Shown: positions 1 to 8,355 of the stretch, piece after piece
Layout: every line of letters starts with the position of its first letter
Numbering within the stretch: position 1 is the stretch's first letter
Source of the DNA: Lentisphaeria bacterium
Lineage (GTDB): Bacteria > Verrucomicrobiota > Lentisphaeria > Victivallales > Victivallaceae
Direction of reading: 5' to 3'
NCBI GenBank assembly: GCA_017457105.1
Contig: JAFTIA010000052.1
Span: forward strand, 1-58,312
Length of the DNA: 58,312 nucleotides
Notes under the pieces: model-generated
What the model was told of the DNA's origin: nothing
Database searches by the model: none
The model's input: only the letters and a program-made list of their open reading frames with translations
Position numbers and translations under genes: made by a program

Positions 1-192
1 ATTATAAATCAACTGTACCGGGAGTTTCAATTCCGGAGAAAAATTCGCCGTATCCAACAGCCGGGAAATCGAATAAGCATTTTCCGCAAGCGAGGCTTTG
101 CCCGCACTCATGGGTTTGGAAAGAAACTGCACCGGCCCGGCGTAAGCCGCCAACATCCACAAGGTACAACAGAGAAACAGACTTTTCTTCAT
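1..192 (-). CDS. Secreted protein of unknown function, N-terminal fragment
   Basis: Reading the minus strand from an ATG at 192 gives 64 codons with no stop before the window edge, so this is the 5' part of a longer gene. The start is MKKSLFLCCTLWMLAAYA, a classic signal peptide (two Lys, a hydrophobic core, a likely cut after AYA). An AGGAG ribosome site lies 6-7 nt upstream and a good promoter at 237-265. A different minus-strand frame at 2-265 is open too, but it lacks these start signals. The mature part (GPVQFLSKPM...) matches no family I recognise. Export is well supported; the role is unknown. Confidence 0.7.
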   Translation of the reverse strand, partial: MKKSLFLCCTLWMLAAYAGPVQFLSKPMSAGKASLAENAYSISRLLDTANFSPELKLPVQLIYN

Positions 193-236
193 GTTTTTCT
201 CCTTTTAAGGGATCGTTGTTTGAGAAACTATGTGTA

Positions 237-265
237 AGTATAGCAAAGAAAATGGCAGAAAGCAA
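237..265 (-). promoter_or_regulatory. Sigma70-like promoter for the leftmost minus-strand gene
   Basis: On the minus strand TTGCTT (260-265) is followed after 17 nt by TATACT (237-242). Transcription would start near 230, about 38 nt before the ATG at 192. Confidence 0.55.
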
Positions 266-331
266 AAAATTTTTGAAAAAAATTCAACTTTTCCAGAGTT
301 TACAGATTAGAGAAAAAAATCCATCGGGACT

Positions 332-359
332 TTGCTCTCTGCAAAAGATGTGCTATAGT
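332..359 (+). promoter_or_regulatory. Sigma70-like promoter upstream of the flippase-like gene
   Basis: TTGCTC (332-337), a 16-nt spacer and TATAGT (354-359) lie 45 nt before the ATG at 405. Placement and spacing fit the other promoters in this window. Confidence 0.5.
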
Positions 360-404
360 ATCAGTGAGTCATTGCAGAAGCTGTATAAATAAGGTTTAAC
401 AATC

Positions 405-1451
405 ATGGAGGAATCCCGAACATCCGGGCACAGCAGTGTCCGGAGTGTGATTTTTTTTCTGCTGAAGATCCTTTTGGCAGGCTCCATTGTTTATGTGCTT
501 GTTTCACGCCAGAAAGAAGCCGTCATGGAGTGTCTCCGGAATTTTGATTACCGGTATCTTCTGCCCGCCGTACTGCTGTATTTTTTCCACATGGTCGTTT
601 GCGGTCTGCGCTGGCGGGTACTTGCCGGTGTGCTGGGGGTGAATCTTTCCCGCATGGAGGCGGTGAGTCTTTCCATGCAGGGATACTTTTTCTCCCTTGT
701 TATGCCCAGTGCCATCGGCGGTGATCTGGTGAAGATCGGTGTTTTGAGTGCCCGGGCAAAGCCGGGGACCAAGATCGAGGGCGCATTTTCCATTTTGATG
801 GACCGGATCGTGGGGATGATCGGCATGTTTCTTCTCCTGCTGGCGGTAACGGCTCCCGCTATTCCTATTCTGATGAAAACCCAAATCCCCGGATTGCCCC
901 TGACAACAGGGATGAAATATTGCGGTATCGCTTTCATCTATGGTTGTACCCTTGCCGGACTGGGGGCATCTGTGGCGATTTTCTTTCACCGCTTTTTCCG
1001 GAAACTGCCGGTTTTCGGCTGGCTGATGGACCGGGCTGACAACGTGACTCACGGGCTCGTTTCCCGGGTGACGGATGCCGCCGATGTTTACGCCAAACAG
1101 CCGAAAATACTGATTTGGTGCATCGTTGTCAGCATTGTTCTTGTGCATATTCTGGTTGCCGGACTTTTCTGGATCCTTGTGGCCGGGTGCGGCGCAGACG
1201 GTGCCACGGCATTGAGCATTCTTGCCGCTGTGACCATTGGCAACCTGATCGGGATGATCCCGATTTTTCCTGCCGGTGTGGGCGGACGGGATCTGGTGGT
1301 GATCACCATTCTGGTGGCTGGCGGCATGTTGTCTGCGGATGCCAAGACCGCCCAGCTGCTTTCCACGGCTCTGATGATTTGCTGCAACCTTGCCGCCGGG
1401 ATCTTTTTCCTGATCGATCCGGGGAGAAAGAAGGTGGATCATGCCGGATAA
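405..1451 (+). CDS. Lysylphosphatidylglycerol synthase TM-region / YbhN-type flippase-like membrane protein
   Basis: A 348-residue polytopic membrane protein with about eight hydrophobic segments, starting near residues 15-33. It carries the family's PSAIGGD motif (GGD at about 105-107) and a second PAGVGGRD-like motif in the C-terminal third. This is the LPG_synthase_TM/UPF0104 family, the membrane part of MprF and of AglD/YbhN-like proteins; members are linked to moving lipids or lipid-linked sugars across the inner membrane. No soluble transferase domain is attached. The gene overlaps the next one by 11 nt, so the two are probably translated together. The substrate cannot be read from sequence. 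Confidence 0.8.
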   Translation: MEESRTSGHSSVRSVIFFLLKILLAGSIVYVLVSRQKEAVMECLRNFDYRYLLPAVLLYFFHMVVCGLRWRVLAGVLGVNLSRMEAVSLSMQGYFFSLVMPSAIGGDLVKIGVLSARAKPGTKIEGAFSILMDRIVGMIGMFLLLLAVTAPAIPILMKTQIPGLPLTTGMKYCGIAFIYGCTLAGLGASVAIFFHRFFRKLPVFGWLMDRADNVTHGLVSRVTDAADVYAKQPKILIWCIVVSIVLVHILVAGLFWILVAGCGADGATALSILAAVTIGNLIGMIPIFPAGVGGRDLVVITILVAGGMLSADAKTAQLLSTALMICCNLAAGIFFLIDPGRKKVDHAG

Positions 1452-2838
1452 AACATGGATCCGTAATCGATTCCGTGAAAAATTGGAGCGGGGCGATTTT
1501 CTGGTGCTGGGGGAGGTGCAAATCCCCGGCCGGGAACTGGATAAAGATGTGGCGTGTGAAAAAATCGCCGCCTTTGAAAAAGCCGCCCGCAGTGTGGAAA
1601 ATATGACCACATCTCTTGCCTTGACCGAGGGCGGTTCCAGTGCGGAATTTTACCGCTCCGCAGACTTTATTTCCGCTCTGGATCCGGAATACCGGGATAC
1701 GCATCTCTTTTATTTAAGCGGGCGGAATTGTCCGGAGGATCTTGTTCCGGAATTGATGCAGAAAGCATCTGCCGGAGGGGCTTTGAACTGGGTCGCTGTC
1801 AGCGGCAATGCCGTTCCGGGTGAAAATGCCCGGAAGACCGCCGGTCGCCGCTTTATGGAAAGTACGGCGATTTTGCGGACGATCCGGAAGTTTGACCGTT
1901 CTTTTTTTGCCGGGTGTACCGCCAATCCTTTCCAATATTCTGCGGATTCTCTGTTTGCCCAGCAGGTCAAATGGATGCGGAAGATCCGGTGCGGTGCCCA
2001 GTTTGTGGTGGCACAGAGTAACTGGGATATGCTGAAACTTCAAGCCATGCGCTGGTATTTGAACGGCCGGGGATATTTTATCCCTTCCGTGGCACGGTTG
2101 ATGTTCCTGACGCCGGAACGGGTGGAGCGGATCCTGGACGGGCGTTTCCCGGGGATCGTGATTTCTCCGGATTTCCGGGCGATTTTGAATAAGGAATTGC
2201 GGTTTTCCCGTTCTCAATTTGAGTCTGCCCAGTGGCGGCGCATCGAATTACAGGCCGCCGGATGCCGTCTTCTGGGGTACAGCGGGGTACAGCTTGCCGG
2301 GCTGGACCGGCCGGAGCAGTTGAGTCTTGCGGCCTCCCGGATCGCCGGGGCTTTGCGGGAATTTCCTGTTTTTGACGGCTGGCTGGAAGCGTATAATTCT
2401 TATCAGGCACGGGCGGAAATGGCGCCTTTTTCCGGCAGTTTCTATTTGTATGACCGGGGGTTGAACCGCACGGAACCGGCGCGTTATCCGGCAGAAATGC
2501 GTCAGCCGGATCCGGTAAAAACTACATTCGGGGAACGGTTCCGGTCGGATGTTTCCCGGTTTTTCTTTCCCCATGCGGACCGTCAGCCTGCGGTATCCCG
2601 GCAGTTTTTGAAAAAGGTCATTGCCGACTGTGCGGGCCGCTGCCCCGGATGCACGCTGCCCCGGACCATGTTTGTTTGTGCCAGACACTGTCCGAAACAT
2701 TTGAATGGGGTTTGCGGAGGTATTCGCCCCGATGGAACTTGCGAAATTGCCGGTGTGGGCGAATGCGTTCACCGGAAAATCATGCGCCTTGCCCGTGTTT
2801 TCGGGGAAGAGGGCAAACTGGAAGACAGTCTGCCGTAA
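1441..2838 (+). CDS. Methylenetetrahydrofolate reductase-like protein with C-terminal Cys-rich MTHFR_C domain
   Basis: The last ~80 residues hold a cysteine cluster (CPGC, CARHCPK, NGVCGG, DGTCE, GECVHRK). It matches the MTHFR_C domain (CPKxLxNGPCGG type), which is usually fused to or encoded beside bacterial and archaeal methylene-H4folate reductases. The first ~300 residues fit a divergent MTHFR-like TIM barrel, with segments such as GEVQIPG and WVAVSGNAVPG, but they are far from E. coli MetF. The expected role is reducing 5,10-methylene-H4folate to methyl-H4folate, or a related corrinoid/folate one-carbon step. It starts inside the flippase-like gene. The stop is only 9 nt from the convergent ttcA stop and no terminator is visible. 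Family fair, exact reaction uncertain. Confidence 0.7.
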   Translation: MPDKTWIRNRFREKLERGDFLVLGEVQIPGRELDKDVACEKIAAFEKAARSVENMTTSLALTEGGSSAEFYRSADFISALDPEYRDTHLFYLSGRNCPEDLVPELMQKASAGGALNWVAVSGNAVPGENARKTAGRRFMESTAILRTIRKFDRSFFAGCTANPFQYSADSLFAQQVKWMRKIRCGAQFVVAQSNWDMLKLQAMRWYLNGRGYFIPSVARLMFLTPERVERILDGRFPGIVISPDFRAILNKELRFSRSQFESAQWRRIELQAAGCRLLGYSGVQLAGLDRPEQLSLAASRIAGALREFPVFDGWLEAYNSYQARAEMAPFSGSFYLYDRGLNRTEPARYPAEMRQPDPVKTTFGERFRSDVSRFFFPHADRQPAVSRQFLKKVIADCAGRCPGCTLPRTMFVCARHCPKHLNGVCGGIRPDGTCEIAGVGECVHRKIMRLARVFGEEGKLEDSLP

Positions 2839-2847
2839 AAAGGTGCA

Positions 2848-3612
2848 TCAGTCCTCTGTCAGAAAACGGGTGTCCAGCAAATAGTCTGTTTCCACTTTTC
2901 CGAGAGAATAGAGCAGTTGGGAACGGATGTGCGGAATGCGCTCCGCCATGGTTTCCAGCATTTCCCGGAAGTAGATCCGGTCGCCGTCGGCAAGTTCATT
3001 GTGGTACATACATTTCCCCGCATCCGGGTAAGGCCCCAGTTCGGAAGCGGCTTCTCTGATGAGTGATTCCTCCGCCAGAGCCATGGGGCGGATGATCCGG
3101 AGTGATGGAACAGATTTGCTCCGGACATTGGGCCCCATAGTGGTCAGCCCCTGACCCCGGGCGGCACTCATCAAAAACGAGATCAGAAGATCATCCAGAT
3201 GATGCCCCAGTGCCAGTTTATTGCATTGCAGTTCCTGCGCCAGATTTGCCAGTTTTCCACGGCGGATGCGGGAACATAGAACACAGGGAGCATTGGTTTT
3301 CTCCGGATCCAGTGCCGCCGCCACATCGGTTTTGAGAATATGCAGATCCCAGTGCTGTTCCTCCGCATATTTCTGCAGGAGTTCCAACCCGAACCCGGGA
3401 AAACCGGGGTCAAAAACCGCCGGAAAAAGTTCAAAACGGATCGGCGCCCTTTTCTGCATGGCATACAATACATGCAGAAGGGTGATGCTGTCTTTGCCGC
3501 CGGAAAGACCCACAAGGATCCGGTCCCCGTCTGCAATCATCCGGAACCGGCCTACGGCCTGTCCCGCCAGACGGCAGAGCTTGTGAAATGCCGGAGTGTT
3601 TTCTTTTTTCAT
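2848..3612 (-). CDS. ttcA: tRNA 2-thiocytidine biosynthesis protein TtcA-like
   Basis: A 254-residue PP-loop ATPase with the SGGKDS nucleotide loop (37-42), a CVLC pair (Cys110 and Cys113) followed by SRIRRGKL, GHHLDD, and a third cysteine at 201. TtcA uses two clustered Cys plus one distant Cys to hold a 4Fe-4S cluster and thiolates C32 of tRNA, so the needed residues are present. The start is set by ATG at 3612, overlapping the stop of the upstream exonuclease gene by 4 nt (ATGA). The frame stays open farther upstream, but only as a shadow of the exonuclease. A related ATP-dependent tRNA thiolase is the alternative. Confidence 0.88.
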   Translation of the reverse strand: MKKENTPAFHKLCRLAGQAVGRFRMIADGDRILVGLSGGKDSITLLHVLYAMQKRAPIRFELFPAVFDPGFPGFGLELLQKYAEEQHWDLHILKTDVAAALDPEKTNAPCVLCSRIRRGKLANLAQELQCNKLALGHHLDDLLISFLMSAARGQGLTTMGPNVRSKSVPSLRIIRPMALAEESLIREAASELGPYPDAGKCMYHNELADGDRIYFREMLETMAERIPHIRSQLLYSLGKVETDYLLDTRFLTED

Positions 3613-4382
3613 CGTTCCGGAAATTTGCCGATGAGCGCGTTGCGGGCGATGTTTTTTACATCTTCCGGGAAGTCCGAGCGGATGATCCAGCGGAGGAATC
3701 CGGGATCGTGTTCGGCAATATCCCGCAGGGTGCGGCCGGCATTTTTGCCGAAATTGACGATGACTTCGCCGTCCCGCCACTTGAATCTGCGCTGACGGTC
3801 CACCGCATCCGGATCGGTCATATTGCTGAATGCCGCCAGTTCTGCCACGTTCCGGGGGAGGTCGGCATGTTTTGCCATCTGTCCCAGAAGGACTTGCCAT
3901 GTGGCATCGGTATCGGCATCGGCACTGTGGGCGTCTTCCAGTTTTTTGCCGCAGAAAAATTCGTAGGCGGCAGAAAGCGTGCGGGGGTAGAGTTTGCAGA
4001 AAATATTGTAAACATCAATGATTTTCCGGTCCGCCATGGAGAAGGGCACTCCGGCACGGCGGAATTCATTTTCCAGCATGGGAACGTCAAAATTGATCAG
4101 GTTATACCCTGCCAGATCACAGTCTTCCAGATATTCCGCCAGCTTGGGGGCGATCTCCGAAAAAGGCGGACAAGCTGCCACATCTGCATCTGAAATGCCG
4201 TGAACGGCAGTGGCGGAAGGCGGGATGGGCATTTCCGGATTGATCCTCCGCACATTGGAGCGGCTGGTGCCGTCCGGGAAGATTTTCAGAACGGCGATTT
4301 CCACAATGCGGTCATGTTCCGCATTGACTCCGGTGCTTTCGATGTCAAAAACCGCCAGCGGGCGGGAAAGTTGAAGGTCCAT
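3609..4382 (-). CDS. DnaQ-like DEDDh 3'-5' exonuclease with ExoX-like C-terminal segment
   Basis: A 257-residue protein with the DEDDh signature: FDIESTG (Asp13, Glu15) for ExoI, NLINFDVP for ExoII, and HSADADTDA for ExoIII. These bind two metal ions and cut 3' ends of DNA. After the nuclease domain, about residues 205-255 (FGKNAGRTLRDIAEHDPGFL) resemble the small C-terminal domain of ExoX-type nucleases, so a free repair or proofreading exonuclease fits better than the Pol III epsilon subunit. It is first in a two-gene operon with ttcA, with a CAGGAG ribosome site and a promoter at 4415-4443. Confidence 0.85.
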   Translation of the reverse strand: MDLQLSRPLAVFDIESTGVNAEHDRIVEIAVLKIFPDGTSRSNVRRINPEMPIPPSATAVHGISDADVAACPPFSEIAPKLAEYLEDCDLAGYNLINFDVPMLENEFRRAGVPFSMADRKIIDVYNIFCKLYPRTLSAAYEFFCGKKLEDAHSADADTDATWQVLLGQMAKHADLPRNVAELAAFSNMTDPDAVDRQRRFKWRDGEVIVNFGKNAGRTLRDIAEHDPGFLRWIIRSDFPEDVKNIARNALIGKFPER

Positions 4383-4414
4383 AAAAATATCTCCTGAAAA
4401 AAATAGTTTTGAAC

Positions 4415-4443
4415 AATATACTCCGTCAACTGTTTCCGGTCAA
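4415..4443 (-). promoter_or_regulatory. Sigma70-like promoter for the exonuclease-ttcA pair
   Basis: On the minus strand TTGACC (4438-4443), a 17-nt spacer and TATATT (4415-4420). Transcription would start near 4408, leaving a ~26-nt leader that contains the ribosome site. Confidence 0.65.
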
Positions 4444-4518
4444 GTTACCGCCTGAAAACTTTTCCGATTCCGCAGGAAAGAGAGAATTTTCATTTACAGT
4501 ATGGATTTTATTTGGTTT

Positions 4519-4546
4519 TTTACAAAGTTGCGGTATATTATATAAA
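4519..4546 (+). promoter_or_regulatory. Possible promoter of the hisE-led block
   Basis: TTTACA (4519-4524), 16 nt, TATAAA (4541-4546). The -10 area is a run of overlapping TATATT/TATTAT hexamers, so the exact box is unclear. It is the only plausible promoter in the 200-nt divergent gap and would drive the long co-directional block that follows. Confidence 0.4.
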
Positions 4547-4583
4547 GAATAGTAAACTTTAATTTCCCGGAAGGAGAACTGAT

Positions 4584-4847
4584 ATGAAAACTTTTGAACA
4601 GCTTTATGCCGAATTGCTGCAGAAAAGCATCGCCAATGATCCGGATTCCGGCACGGTGAAGGAACTGCAGAAGGGCATCCATTTTATCGGAAAGAAAGTT
4701 GTGGAAGAAGCCGCCGAAGTCTGGATGGCTTCCGAACACGAAGACCGTGAACGGGCCGCTGAAGAAATTTCCCAGCTGCTTTATCACCTTCAGGTGATGA
4801 TGATCGCCAAGAAACTCACGCTGGAAGACGTGTACCGTTATCTTTAA
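4584..4847 (+). CDS. hisE: Phosphoribosyl-ATP pyrophosphatase
   Basis: An 87-residue single-domain MazG-fold protein. [15 protein letters not shown] is the helix whose Glu residues bind Mg2+, followed by [14 protein letters not shown]. HisE removes pyrophosphate from PR-ATP, the second step of histidine synthesis. Here it is stand-alone, not fused to HisI. AAGGAG precedes the ATG by 9 nt. It lies 25 nt before hisG, whose product makes its substrate; no other his gene is in the window. Confidence 0.92.
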   Translation: MKTFEQLYAELLQKSIANDPDSGTVKELQKGIHFIGKKVVEEAAEVWMASEHEDRERAAEEISQLLYHLQVMMIAKKLTLEDVYRYL

Positions 4848-4872
4848 ACAATTCAAATCTTCAGGCAAAAAA

Positions 4873-5721
4873 ATGTTGCAAATCGCTGTCCCCAATAAGG
4901 GTGCGCTTTCCGAGCGCGCCGTTTCCCTGCTTACAGAAGCTGGTTACCGCTGTGCCCGCTCCGGGCGGGAACTGATCGTGAAAGATCAGGAAAATGATGT
5001 GAATTTTATTTTTCTGCGCCCCCGTGATATTGCCGTGTATGTGGGCAAGGGCGTGCTGGATGCCGGGATCACCGGCAGAGACCTTACCACAGACAGCAAT
5101 GCGCCTGTGGTGGAGATCATGCCGCTGGAATTCGGCCGTTCCAGATTCTGTTTTGCCGCTCCCGCCGATTCCGGGATGACGGTGCAGGATCTTGAAGGGA
5201 AACGCATTGCCACAAGTTATCCGGAGCTTCTCCGCAAAAATCTGGAAAAGATGGGGATCTCTGCCGAGATCGTCAAACTGGATGGAGCTGTGGAAATTTC
5301 CGTGAAACTGGGGGTGGCGGATGCCATTGCCGATGTGGTGGAGTCCGGGCGCACTCTGGTGGAGGCGGGGCTCGCTATCATCGGGGAACCCATGCTGAAA
5401 TCCGAAGCTGTTCTGGTGGCCCGTTCCAAAGAGATCGCTTCTTCTCCGGACGTGCGTATTCTGATGGGCCGTATCAAAGGGATCCTGCTGGCAGATACGT
5501 ATGCCATGATCGAATATGATATTCCCCGTGCCCAGCTGGCGGCGGTTTGCGCCATCACGCCGGGGATCGAATCTCCCACGGTGGCACCTTTGAGCAATCC
5601 GGACTGGGTGGCGGTGAAATCCATGATCCGCCGTCAGGACAGCAACCGGATCATGGATGAATTGTATGCGGTGGGTGCCCGGGGGATCATTGTTACCGAG
5701 ATCCGCTCCTGCCGGATCTGA
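4873..5721 (+). CDS. hisG: ATP phosphoribosyltransferase, long form
   Basis: A 282-residue HisG that joins ATP and PRPP in the first step of histidine synthesis. Visible marks are IAVPNKGALSE at the N-terminus, FLRPRDIAVYV, DAGITGRDL, the PRPP-binding stretch VGVADAIADVVESGRTL-like, and a C-terminal regulatory domain of about 75 residues (ATPGIESPTVAPL-like and MDELYAVGARGIIVTEI). The extra domain marks the hexameric long form, which is feedback-inhibited by histidine and needs no HisZ. Spacing to the neighbours suggests one transcript from hisE through kdsD. Confidence 0.93.
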   Translation: MLQIAVPNKGALSERAVSLLTEAGYRCARSGRELIVKDQENDVNFIFLRPRDIAVYVGKGVLDAGITGRDLTTDSNAPVVEIMPLEFGRSRFCFAAPADSGMTVQDLEGKRIATSYPELLRKNLEKMGISAEIVKLDGAVEISVKLGVADAIADVVESGRTLVEAGLAIIGEPMLKSEAVLVARSKEIASSPDVRILMGRIKGILLADTYAMIEYDIPRAQLAAVCAITPGIESPTVAPLSNPDWVAVKSMIRRQDSNRIMDELYAVGARGIIVTEIRSCRI

Positions 5722-5747
5722 CCGAGTTGAAAAGGGATCTGGCGAAA

Positions 5748-6722
5748 ATGAGCCGTATTTTAGATTGTGCCCGGCATGTATTCGATGTGGAGATCGAGGG
5801 GCTTCAACAGTTGCGTAACGGGCTGGATGAGTCTTTTGAAACGGTAGCCGGTATTTGTTTGGAAACGGTAGCTTCCGGCGGGAAACTGATCCTGACCGGG
5901 ATCGGCAAAAGTGGTTATATTGCCAAAAAGATCGGTGCCACATTGTCCAGCGTGGGGTCGCCGGCGGTTTTCCTGCACCCTGTGGAAGCTCTGCACGGCG
6001 ATTTGGGGATCATGCAGAAGCATGATTTGATGCTGGCAGTAAGTTACAGCGGTGAAACCGAGGAACTTACCGGCGTGATCGTTCCTGCCAAACGGCTGGG
6101 TGTCAAAGTTGTCGCCATTACCGGAAACGGCCAGTCCAGTCTGGCAAAGATGTGTGATTACACTTTACCCATGCCCATTCCCCGGGAGGCGTGTCCCTTT
6201 AATCTTGCTCCGACCACCAGTACCACGGCTTTGTTGGCTCTGGGGGATGCTCTGGCAATGGTTCTTCTTCAGGAACAGGGGTTTACCAAAGAAAATTACG
6301 GCAGGCTCCATCCGGGCGGTGCCATTGGCCGGGCCGTGACCATGCGGGCGGTGGATGTCATGCGCGGCGGGGATCGTTCTGCTGTGGTAAGCCCGGATAT
6401 GTCGGTGGAAGATGTTCTGCTGGCGATGACCGAGGCCCGTTGCGGAGCGGCGATCGTGGCGGATCAGGATCGCCGTCTGCTGGGTATTTTTACCGACGGG
6501 GATTTCCGCAGATGGGCAAAGCGGGATATCGGCGTTCTTTCCCGCTGCATCGGGGAAGTGATGACGAAGAATCCGGCTTTTGTGCATACCCAGGATCTGG
6601 CGGTGGAAGTTTTGAAGGTTGTGGAGGACCGCCATATCAATGGCGTGATCGTTCTGAATGAGGAGGATCGGGTGGCAGGGTTGATCGATGTTCAGGACCT
6701 GCCCGGGTTGAAACTGATGTAA
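5748..6722 (+). CDS. kdsD: Arabinose-5-phosphate isomerase (SIS plus two CBS)
   Basis: The N-terminal SIS domain (about 35-190) shows GIGKSGYIAKKI, SYSGETEEL and ACPFNLAPTTSTTALLALGDA, the KdsD/GutQ signature. A CBS pair fills residues 205-324. The enzyme turns ribulose 5-phosphate into arabinose 5-phosphate for Kdo, the inner-core LPS sugar. I took ATG at 5748 (324 residues, near the usual ~328, GGGA about 11 nt upstream); an in-frame TTG at 5727 is possible. Its place in a block with lptE supports an LPS role. Confidence 0.9.
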   Translation: MSRILDCARHVFDVEIEGLQQLRNGLDESFETVAGICLETVASGGKLILTGIGKSGYIAKKIGATLSSVGSPAVFLHPVEALHGDLGIMQKHDLMLAVSYSGETEELTGVIVPAKRLGVKVVAITGNGQSSLAKMCDYTLPMPIPREACPFNLAPTTSTTALLALGDALAMVLLQEQGFTKENYGRLHPGGAIGRAVTMRAVDVMRGGDRSAVVSPDMSVEDVLLAMTEARCGAAIVADQDRRLLGIFTDGDFRRWAKRDIGVLSRCIGEVMTKNPAFVHTQDLAVEVLKVVEDRHINGVIVLNEEDRVAGLIDVQDLPGLKLM

Positions 6723-6733
6723 GGAAGGCGTGT

Positions 6734-7810
6734 ATGCGGAAGATACTGCTGACGTGTGTATGGATGCTGTGCGGACTGTTGTTCAGTCCCTTGTTTGCCG
6801 GAGATGCAGAATCTGCGGCACTGGCGGTCAAAGCTGCGGAACAGGCAAAGAATGGTGACTGGCGGGATGCTGCCAAAACCTATGAAGAAGCAGAATTTGA
6901 GGCGGCAGATCCGCAGTTGCGGCTGAATTCACTCTCCGGTGCCGCTGAAGCGTGGCGCAATGCCGGAATGCTTTACAAGGAATACGAAGCCATTGAAAAA
7001 ATTCTGACCTTGTATCCCGGCCGGTGTGATTTTGAAGCATTGACCGCCCGGGAGTATGCCATTGCCCACGCTTTTGCCGATGGACACCGCGACCCGGCAT
7101 TCTGGCATTTGCGGTTTATTCCGTGGCTGACAGACAAGGACAGAACTGCCGAGATCGGAGAACAGGCGTTGAAGCATGCTCCTTTTGCCAAAGAGGCCGC
7201 CGGAATGCGGCTGAAACTGGCGTTGCTGTACGATAAAGAAGGGAAGTTGGAGGAGTCCATTCAGCACTTGCGTTCTCTGGTGAAGGATCATCCGGAATCC
7301 ACGCAGCATAAATACGGTTTGCTGGGATTGGGGGAGATGCTTTTTTTCCGTTCCCGCCGGGGAGATGGTGACGGGCGGTTGAACCGGGAGGCTGTGGCTG
7401 TTTTTGAAGAGTTCCGGAAGCAGTATCCGGATGCCACGGAAATCCCCTATGTGGAGCGTTGTATTCTGCAGGGAAAAGACATTCAGTCCGAGCGGATGCT
7501 GGGGATCGCCCGGTATTATAACCGTACCGGCCGGAAACAGGCGGCACAGCAGTATTTGAATATGGTGCTGAAAGAGTTCCCGGATTCCAAATCGGCCGCT
7601 GAATCCGAGTCGCTTCTGGTGAAGATCGACAAAGAATACACTCCGGGGGATTTTCTGCCGGAAGTCAAATCCCGGGAGTTGACCAGTCCCCGGCGTGCGA
7701 TCCCGGAGGAGGAACAGCCGTTGCTGATCGCTCCGGAGAACAGCGGGGGGAAATATCTTCTGCCGGTTTATGATGTGATGGGGAGCAAAAAGAAGGAAGC
7801 AGCCAAATGA
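6734..7810 (+). CDS. Secreted TPR-repeat protein
   Basis: A 358-residue protein with signal peptide MRKILLTCVWMLCGLLFSPLFA, then helical repeats of tetratricopeptide type (AKNGDWRDAAKTYEEAEF; KEGKLEESIQHLRSLVKDHPES; TGRKQAAQQYLNMVLKEFPDS). The last repeat and its spacing recall YfiO/BamD or YbgF-like periplasmic proteins, but there is no lipobox, so it is probably soluble in the periplasm. AAGGAAGG precedes the ATG. It overlaps lptE by 4 nt (ATGA), which suggests an outer-membrane assembly or envelope role. The exact function is not recognisable. Confidence 0.75.
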   Translation: MRKILLTCVWMLCGLLFSPLFAGDAESAALAVKAAEQAKNGDWRDAAKTYEEAEFEAADPQLRLNSLSGAAEAWRNAGMLYKEYEAIEKILTLYPGRCDFEALTAREYAIAHAFADGHRDPAFWHLRFIPWLTDKDRTAEIGEQALKHAPFAKEAAGMRLKLALLYDKEGKLEESIQHLRSLVKDHPESTQHKYGLLGLGEMLFFRSRRGDGDGRLNREAVAVFEEFRKQYPDATEIPYVERCILQGKDIQSERMLGIARYYNRTGRKQAAQQYLNMVLKEFPDSKSAAESESLLVKIDKEYTPGDFLPEVKSRELTSPRRAIPEEEQPLLIAPENSGGKYLLPVYDVMGSKKKEAAK

Positions 7811-8322
7811 AGCGGATTTTTGTTTTTGTAATGGCGGCCGCAGCTCTGCTGATGACCGGCGGCTGCGGATACCGTGTGGGAACCATGGGGCATCCCCAAA
7901 TCAAAACCATTGCCATTGCAGCGGTGAAAAACGATACAACGATCTATAATCTTTCGGCGATCATGCGCAATATGCTGGTGGAACAATTTATGCTGGATGG
8001 CACGCTGAAAGTCGTTGCCGAAAATAAGGCAGACTGCATTCTTTTTGCCCGCATTGTGGAATCATCCACGTCGGAAGTTACTGAAAGCAGTTCTTCCAGT
8101 GACCGCACATTTGAACCGGAAGAGTGGCAGATCGATATTAAAGCAGAATATGCTGTCATCATTCCCGGGCAGAAAACGCCGCTGATCCCTCTGCGGAGTG
8201 TTTCCGGCTCCGCCAAATATCAGGCTCCGGGAGATATGGATTCTGCCATGCGCCGCGGGGCTGCGCAGGCTTGCCGCAAGGCTGCCGTGGAAATGGTGGA
8301 ATTCACCGCAGAAGCGTGGTAA
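7807..8322 (+). CDS. lptE: LPS-assembly lipoprotein LptE-like
   Basis: A 171-residue lipoprotein: signal MKRIFVFVMAAAALLMTGGC with the lipobox Cys, then GYRVG just after it. This is the CGY[HR] start typical of LptE/RlpB, followed by the family's IAIAAVKNDTT strand and an alpha/beta sandwich. LptE plugs the LptD barrel that delivers LPS to the outer surface. lptD is not in the window. Starting with ATGA overlap on the TPR gene and lying near kdsD, it points to a genuine LPS outer membrane. Confidence 0.83.
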   Translation: MKRIFVFVMAAAALLMTGGCGYRVGTMGHPQIKTIAIAAVKNDTTIYNLSAIMRNMLVEQFMLDGTLKVVAENKADCILFARIVESSTSEVTESSSSSDRTFEPEEWQIDIKAEYAVIIPGQKTPLIPLRSVSGSAKYQAPGDMDSAMRRGAAQACRKAAVEMVEFTAEAW

Positions 8323-8355
8323 GAGGACTGCTGGAAAAGGATCGGCAGGTCGTGC

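Noticed and set aside
2-265. Open frame of 87 residues on the minus strand at the left edge
   Set aside because: A different frame starting at 192 has a signal peptide, AGGAG and a promoter in the right place; the 87-residue frame runs through that promoter.
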